DNA of 64,000 nt from Roseibium sp. MMSF_3412 (lineage in GTDB: Bacteria; Pseudomonadota; Alphaproteobacteria; Rhizobiales; Stappiaceae), in NCBI RefSeq assembly GCF_030733265.1, contig NZ_JASHJI010000006.1, positions 124,001 through 188,000 on the forward strand, read 5' to 3'. This document shows positions 59,886 through 64,000 of the stretch, piece by piece. Position 1 is the stretch's first letter, and the number at the start of each line of letters is the position of its first letter. The notes beneath the pieces are model-generated. The model was not told the origin of the DNA, did no database searches, and saw only the letters and a list, made by a program, of their open reading frames with translations. The position numbers and the translations under genes are program-made.

Positions 59886-61310
59886 CTACTGATTGCTCAT
59901 GGCCTTGAGCGGCGGAGATACGTCGTCCGGGATCGGGCAGGCATATGGGTCTCGTCCAAGCTTTGCGTTGTGGGCATCAATGGCACTTTGAAGGACGTCC
60001 TGATCCTCGAAAAGATCGATGGCCGTGCCGGCCATGATTTTCGCGGCGTGGGTCATGCCCTTGTGCGCGGCAGGCGCCTTGCCCTGGGCCGTCAGCTGCC
60101 AGGTGTGAAACGGCGTTCCCACGGCACAGGTTGCAACACGTGCCTGAACGGTCGGCACCGCCCAGCTGACATCGCCGACATCGGTGGACCCTTCGCCGCC
60201 CTCGCTGTGCCTGTCGAGCGGTGCCACGAAATCACACAAAGGCAGATCCGGATTGACCTCCGCGCCGATTCGGCGGAACGAGACGGTGATGTTGTCCTTG
60301 CTGAGGGTGGCGCGGATCTTCTCGGCGAATTCGCGGTCCTGTTCGTCAAAGTCGGGCGCGCCGAGCCGGTCCATGTTCCGCTGCATGGTCTCTTCCAGCG
60401 GCCGGTTGCCGATCAGGTTGGATACTCCGCTGACGACGCTGGCCTCGACCCGGGTTTCCGTCATGAGGGCAGCGCCCTCGGCGATCTTGCGCACGCGCTC
60501 GATCAGACCGCGCAGTTCCGACAGATCGCGCGCCCTGACAAGCTGACGCACAGTCGCCTTGGACTGCACGACGTTCGGGGCGATACCGCCTGCATCCAGA
60601 TAGGCGTAGTGTACCCGCGCCTCGTCCGGCATGTGTTCGCGCATATAGTTGACGCCCACGTTCATCAGTTCGATCGCATCGAGAGCGCTGCGGCCAAGTT
60701 CGGGCGCTCCCGCGGCGTGTGCAGCCCGGCCGTGAAACGTGAAATCGATGCGCGTATTGGCCAGGGACCGGGCTTCGTTCACGGCAGTGAAGGTTGCCGG
60801 ATGCCAGGAGATCGCAGCGTCGACATCGTCAAACAGACCTTCGCGAACCATGAAGGTCTTGGCGGCGCCGCCCTCTTCCGCCGGACAGCCATAGTAACGC
60901 ACACGTCCCTTGATGCCGCGCTCGTCGAGGTAGTCCTTGACGGCCGATGCGGCCATCAGCGCCGCCGAACCGAGCAGGTTGTGGCCGCATCCGTGTCCCG
61001 GTCCACCGGTTTCCACCGGCTGATGTTCCGCAACACCGGCCACCTGTCCAAGCTCGGGCAGCGCATCGAACTCGCCCAGAATGGCGATGACGGGTCCCTC
61101 GTCGCCCGCCTCCCCGACAATGGCGGTTGGTATACCGGCAATGCCCTCGGTAATCCGGAAGCCTTCCTGTTCCAGCATTTTCCTGTGTTCGGCGACCGAC
61201 TTGAACTCGGTATAGGCTATCTCCGGCTGATCGAAGACACGGTCGGACAACCCGACATAGTCATCGCGGCGCGCATCAACCAAATCCCAGACCCGATCCG
61301 TGTTTTTCAT
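59886..61310 (-). CDS. M20 family amidohydrolase, AbgB-like
   Basis: A 474-residue metallo-aminoacylase. Metal and catalytic motifs: GEFDALPELGQVAG, PGHGCGHNLLGSAALMAASA, CPAEEGGAAKTFMVREG and ISWHPATFTAVNEARSLAN. This matches the AbgB subunit of p-aminobenzoyl-glutamate hydrolase and related M20D enzymes. Followed downstream by dpp genes on the same strand, 59886 being the last. Start at 61310 with GGAGG 5 bases upstream. A triplet of palindromes sits in its promoter. Confidence 0.9.
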   Translation of the reverse strand: MKNTDRVWDLVDARRDDYVGLSDRVFDQPEIAYTEFKSVAEHRKMLEQEGFRITEGIAGIPTAIVGEAGDEGPVIAILGEFDALPELGQVAGVAEHQPVETGGPGHGCGHNLLGSAALMAASAVKDYLDERGIKGRVRYYGCPAEEGGAAKTFMVREGLFDDVDAAISWHPATFTAVNEARSLANTRIDFTFHGRAAHAAGAPELGRSALDAIELMNVGVNYMREHMPDEARVHYAYLDAGGIAPNVVQSKATVRQLVRARDLSELRGLIERVRKIAEGAALMTETRVEASVVSGVSNLIGNRPLEETMQRNMDRLGAPDFDEQDREFAEKIRATLSKDNITVSFRRIGAEVNPDLPLCDFVAPLDRHSEGGEGSTDVGDVSWAVPTVQARVATCAVGTPFHTWQLTAQGKAPAAHKGMTHAAKIMAGTAIDLFEDQDVLQSAIDAHNAKLGRDPYACPIPDDVSPPLKAMSNQ

Positions 61311-61350
61311 TCTTTCCTCCAAAACATGCCGATGCCGGCTGTACCGGTCT

Positions 61351-61423
61351 CAGGCGGTTCGAACGCCTCAATGCCAGGCGGTTCGAACGCCGTTCATTCG
61401 TTTTTCTAGCGTTGTTCAAACGC
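61351..61423 (-). promoter_or_regulatory. Three palindromic boxes before the M20 gene
   Basis: CAGGCGGTTCGAACGCC occurs exactly at 61351-61367 and again at 61375-61391 (24-bp period), each with the palindromic core GTTCGAAC; a related box GCGTTGTTCAAACGC is at 61409-61423. Such an array at -41 to -113 relative to the start codon looks like cooperative regulator binding sites. The cognate regulator is unknown. Confidence 0.55.
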
Positions 61424-61473
61424 AAAACAGGACTGATGCCCGGTCGCAAAAGCAGACGCGCTGCCCGGCGTGC

Positions 61474-62472
61474 TCATGTGTCTTGCCAGTAGTGGCAAGC
61501 GACCGTATGACCCGGACCGATGGTTTCAAGTTTCGGCTGATCGGCACGACAAAGGTCTTGCGCATGCGGGCAGCGCGGGTTGAAGAAGCATCCGTCCGGC
61601 GGGTTCAGCGGTGACGGGATCTCCCCCTCGATGGGAGCAAAGTCCCGCTTGCGCTGATCGAGGCGCGGCGCTTCGGCAAGGAGCGCCTTTGTGTAAGGGT
61701 GCCTGGGCGCGCTGAAGATCTCCTCGGTCGAGGCACTTTCCACGATGCGGCCGAGATACATGATCGCCACCCGGTCGGCGATGTGCTCCACCACGCTCAG
61801 ATCGTGGCTGATGAAGAGATAGGTGAGACCAAATTCCTCGCGAAGATCCATGAAGAGGTTGATGACTTGCGCCTGGATCGAGACGTCCAGTGCGGCAATC
61901 GCCTCGTCGCACACGAGAAACTTCGGCTTCACGGCAAGCGCCCTGGCAATCCCGATACGCTGCCGCTGCCCGCCGGAAAACTGGTGCGCATAGCGGCGCT
62001 TCAGCGATGGATCCAGCCCGACCTTGCGCATGATGTCGTCGACATAATCCGAGGCTTCAGACCTGGAGACGATGCCATGCACCCGTGGGGCTTCACCGAT
62101 AATGTCCTCCACGCGCATCCTCGGGTTCAGGCTCGCAAACGGATCCTGGAAGATCATCTGAATGGCAAGGGTTGCGGCCCGGCGGTCGGTGCCCGACATG
62201 GACGCCACATCATTCCCCTGGAAAAGCAGTTGCCCGGACGTCGGCGCGTGAATCCCAGCCACGACGCGCCCGAGCGTGGACTTGCCGCAACCGGATTCCC
62301 CCACGAGGCCAAGAACCTCACCCTCGTTGACTTCCAGATTGACTTCGTCAACCGCGTGGACCACTTCCTCGCGCGCACCTGCACCGAGTTTCTGGGCAAT
62401 CTTGCCGGCAACATCGAGCCGCTTTGCAAAACGTTTGGAGACGTCGCGGATTTCTACCAAAGGCGCTGTCAT
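61474..62472 (-). CDS. dppF: Oligo/dipeptide ABC transporter ATP-binding protein (DppF-type)
   Basis: A 332-residue ATPase. Walker [10 protein letters not shown], signature [15 protein letters not shown], Walker [13 protein letters not shown], and the C-terminal Cys-rich peptide-transporter tail ([15 protein letters not shown]). In Walker B the usual Pro after Glu is Ala (DEAIAALD instead of DEPVSALD). The ATG overlaps the dppD stop by 4 bp. Family symbol used loosely; the substrate may not be a dipeptide. Confidence 0.92.
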   Translation of the reverse strand: MTAPLVEIRDVSKRFAKRLDVAGKIAQKLGAGAREEVVHAVDEVNLEVNEGEVLGLVGESGCGKSTLGRVVAGIHAPTSGQLLFQGNDVASMSGTDRRAATLAIQMIFQDPFASLNPRMRVEDIIGEAPRVHGIVSRSEASDYVDDIMRKVGLDPSLKRRYAHQFSGGQRQRIGIARALAVKPKFLVCDEAIAALDVSIQAQVINLFMDLREEFGLTYLFISHDLSVVEHIADRVAIMYLGRIVESASTEEIFSAPRHPYTKALLAEAPRLDQRKRDFAPIEGEIPSPLNPPDGCFFNPRCPHAQDLCRADQPKLETIGPGHTVACHYWQDT

Positions 62473-63443
62473 TCAGCTGCCACCTGTGACTGGGGGTGAT
62501 AACAACGAAGCTCCCGGTTCGCCACGTGCTCGACGGCGGGCGGGACCTGACAGGCCTCGCTGGCGAACCCGCAGCGTGGTGAGAAAGCGCATCCTTCTGG
62601 CAAGGACAGCATGTTCGGTGTCATGCCCTCGATCTGGAACAGGCGCTCTCCCCGCTTGTTGGCGGTCGGAACGGACCCGAGCAATCCGACGGTATAGGGA
62701 TGCAGCGGGTGATCGATCACATCATCGGTCAGGCCCTGCTCGACGATACGGCCGGCATACATCACAGAAATCCGGTCGGCGAGACCGGCGACAACCGCGA
62801 GATCGTGGGTAATCCAGATCATGGCGGTGCCGGTTTGACTGGTCAGCTTCTGGGCCTCATGGATGATCTGCGCCTGAATGGTCACATCAAGCGCCGTTGT
62901 CGGTTCGTCAGCGATGATCAGGTCCGGCTTGTTCAAGAACGCGATGGCGATGGAAACGCGCTGCCGCATGCCCCCGGACAACTGGTGCGGATAAGCCTGC
63001 AGGCGTTCCTCCGGAGACGGGATACCGACAAGACCAAGCGCGTCCCGGCACCTTTCCCAGGCTTGCCTTTTGGGCACTGCTTCATGGGCAAGGATCGCTT
63101 CCATCATCTGGGAATCGATGCGCAAAACCGGGTTCAGCGTCATCATCGGGTCCTGGAAGATCATGGAGATCCGGTTTCCGCGGATCGACTTGAGCGTTTC
63201 CTCGGACGCATTGGCGATGTTTTCGCCGTTGAACCGGATTTCGCCTTCAACAATACGCCCGGGCGGATCGATCAGTCCCAGGATGGAAAAGCCGGTAATG
63301 GACTTGCCCGAGCCCGATTCCCCGACAAGGCCCATGACCTCGCCCTTGTTCACGGCGAAGTCGACCCCGTCCACAGCCTTGACGACACCGGCATGCGTGA
63401 AGAAATGCGTTTTCAGTCCGCTGACTTCCAGAACGGGGCTCAT
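62469..63443 (-). CDS. dppD: Oligo/dipeptide ABC transporter ATP-binding protein (DppD-type)
   Basis: A 324-residue ATPase. Walker [12 protein letters not shown], signature [15 protein letters not shown], Walker [14 protein letters not shown], and the C-terminal Cys pair region [15 protein letters not shown]. Overlaps the permease stop upstream and the dppF start downstream by 4 bp each, so one operon. Confidence 0.94.
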   Translation of the reverse strand: MSPVLEVSGLKTHFFTHAGVVKAVDGVDFAVNKGEVMGLVGESGSGKSITGFSILGLIDPPGRIVEGEIRFNGENIANASEETLKSIRGNRISMIFQDPMMTLNPVLRIDSQMMEAILAHEAVPKRQAWERCRDALGLVGIPSPEERLQAYPHQLSGGMRQRVSIAIAFLNKPDLIIADEPTTALDVTIQAQIIHEAQKLTSQTGTAMIWITHDLAVVAGLADRISVMYAGRIVEQGLTDDVIDHPLHPYTVGLLGSVPTANKRGERLFQIEGMTPNMLSLPEGCAFSPRCGFASEACQVPPAVEHVANRELRCYHPQSQVAAE

Positions 63444-64000
63444 TTTTTCAGCCTCGGATTGAGCACGTCGCGCAGCTGGTCGCCGACCAGATTGATCGAG
63501 GCGACGGTCAGGAGCAGCGCAATCCCGGGAAAAACCGAGATCCAGTATCTGCCGGAGAGCATGTATTCAAAGCCGTTGGCAATCAGAACGCCGAGAGACG
63601 GTTCGGTTTGCGGCAAGCCGACCCCGAGGAACGACAAGGTCGCTTCGAGGGACACCGCGTGCGCCGTCTGCACGGTGCCGACGACTATCAGCGGCGCCAG
63701 GCAATTGGGCAGAATGTGCCGGAAAACCACCCGGGAACGTGACAAGCCAAGACATTGCGCCGCCTCGACATATTCCTTGCCGCGTTCCACGAGCGCGGTC
63801 GCGCGGACGGTGCGCGCATAATAGGCCCATTGCGCAACCACGAGTGCCAGGATGATCTTGTCGACCCCCTTGCCCAGTGCAGCGACCAGCATGAGGGCCA
63901 CGAGCGATGCCGGGAAGGACAGTTGCAGGTCGACGACGCGCATGATAATCGCCTCGGTGCGGCCGCCCGCATAGGCAGCGATCAGACCGACCGTCATGCC
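63440..64000 (-). CDS. dppC: ABC transporter permease, DppC-type, truncated by window end
   Basis: The last 187 or so residues of a permease; the 5-prime end is outside the window. The EAA loop is visible as EYVEAAQCLGLSRSRVVFRH followed by ILPN, and later LSFLGVGLPQTEPSLGVLIA, both typical of DppC/OppC. Forms the inner-membrane channel for the two ATPases. Confidence 0.92.
   Translation of the reverse strand, partial: GMTVGLIAAYAGGRTEAIIMRVVDLQLSFPASLVALMLVAALGKGVDKIILALVVAQWAYYARTVRATALVERGKEYVEAAQCLGLSRSRVVFRHILPNCLAPLIVVGTVQTAHAVSLEATLSFLGVGLPQTEPSLGVLIANGFEYMLSGRYWISVFPGIALLLTVASINLVGDQLRDVLNPRLKK

Noticed and set aside
61351..61391. A CRISPR-like pair of direct repeats
   Set aside because: Only two exact copies with a 7-bp spacer and a palindromic core; fits operators, not CRISPR. 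No cas genes.

Overview
The window looks like chromosomal DNA of a heterotrophic, probably marine alphaproteobacterium of the order Hyphomicrobiales. Gene content and protein style resemble Stappiaceae (Roseibium/Labrenzia-type), but this is inference from families and base composition (GC-rich, AT-rich only between genes); a 16S gene or database comparison would be needed. I see no transposase, integrase, phage gene or CRISPR array. About 57 protein genes, two tRNAs, one candidate small RNA and several non-coding repeats are described.

Layout. 1-9.1 kb: DUF1194 protein, PhyH dioxygenase facing a LacI regulator, WYL regulator plus VOC protein, a secreted metallophosphoesterase and a HupE/UreJ-like membrane protein, YdcH, a small unknown ORF. 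9.1-17.7 kb: exported isochorismatase-like hydrolase, unknown ORF, candidate sRNA (minus, about 11.1 kb), lectin-like secreted protein, SDR, YjbQ, glycosyltransferase, CBS-type membrane protein, FMN glutamate-synthase-like protein. 17.8-22.9 kb: membrane-stress cluster of flotillin (YqiK), YqiJ, PspA and an unknown leading gene, with an XRE regulator upstream. 23-32 kb: SABATH-type methyltransferase, ABC exporter, SufR-like regulator, membrane GGDEF-EAL protein, DUF2293, RidA, MOSC, Tyr/Pro/His-rich secreted protein. 32-39 kb: FUSC exporter, DUF2834, REP-like repeats, EEP hydrolase, EttA, 2-hydroxyacid dehydrogenase. 39-45 kb: class A beta-lactamase divergent from an AmpR-like LysR regulator; MnmD divergent from an MnmC2-like oxidoreductase; YbaK. 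44.6-49.6 kb: UDP-glucuronate epimerase and a cysQ-cysD-cysNC run for making PAPS and recycling PAP. 50-54 kb: two tandem PilZ proteins, tRNA-Gln, tRNA-Pro, SRPBCC pair with a divergent WYL regulator. 53.8-59.1 kb: GntR-controlled TRAP transporter with maleate-isomerase-family enzyme and AraC regulator. 59-64 kb: PEBP protein, AbgB-like M20 amidohydrolase and a dipeptide-type ABC transporter cut by the window end.

How parts work together. Several regulator/target pairs carry visible palindromes in their shared promoters (WYL/SRPBCC, GntR/TRAP, LysR/bla, SufR-like). The TRAP operon plus isomerase reads as uptake and first-step metabolism of a small (di)carboxylate. The M20 and Dpp genes read as uptake and cleavage of an amide or peptide-like compound. 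The cys genes could feed either cysteine synthesis or sulfation of a surface polysaccharide.

The least explained items are non-coding: a 192-bp element in two inverted copies 31 kb apart (13088-13279 and 44347-44538), a candidate sRNA with a strong terminator and an exposed CUCCCC stretch, and a nested inverted-repeat element near 30.1-30.45 kb.
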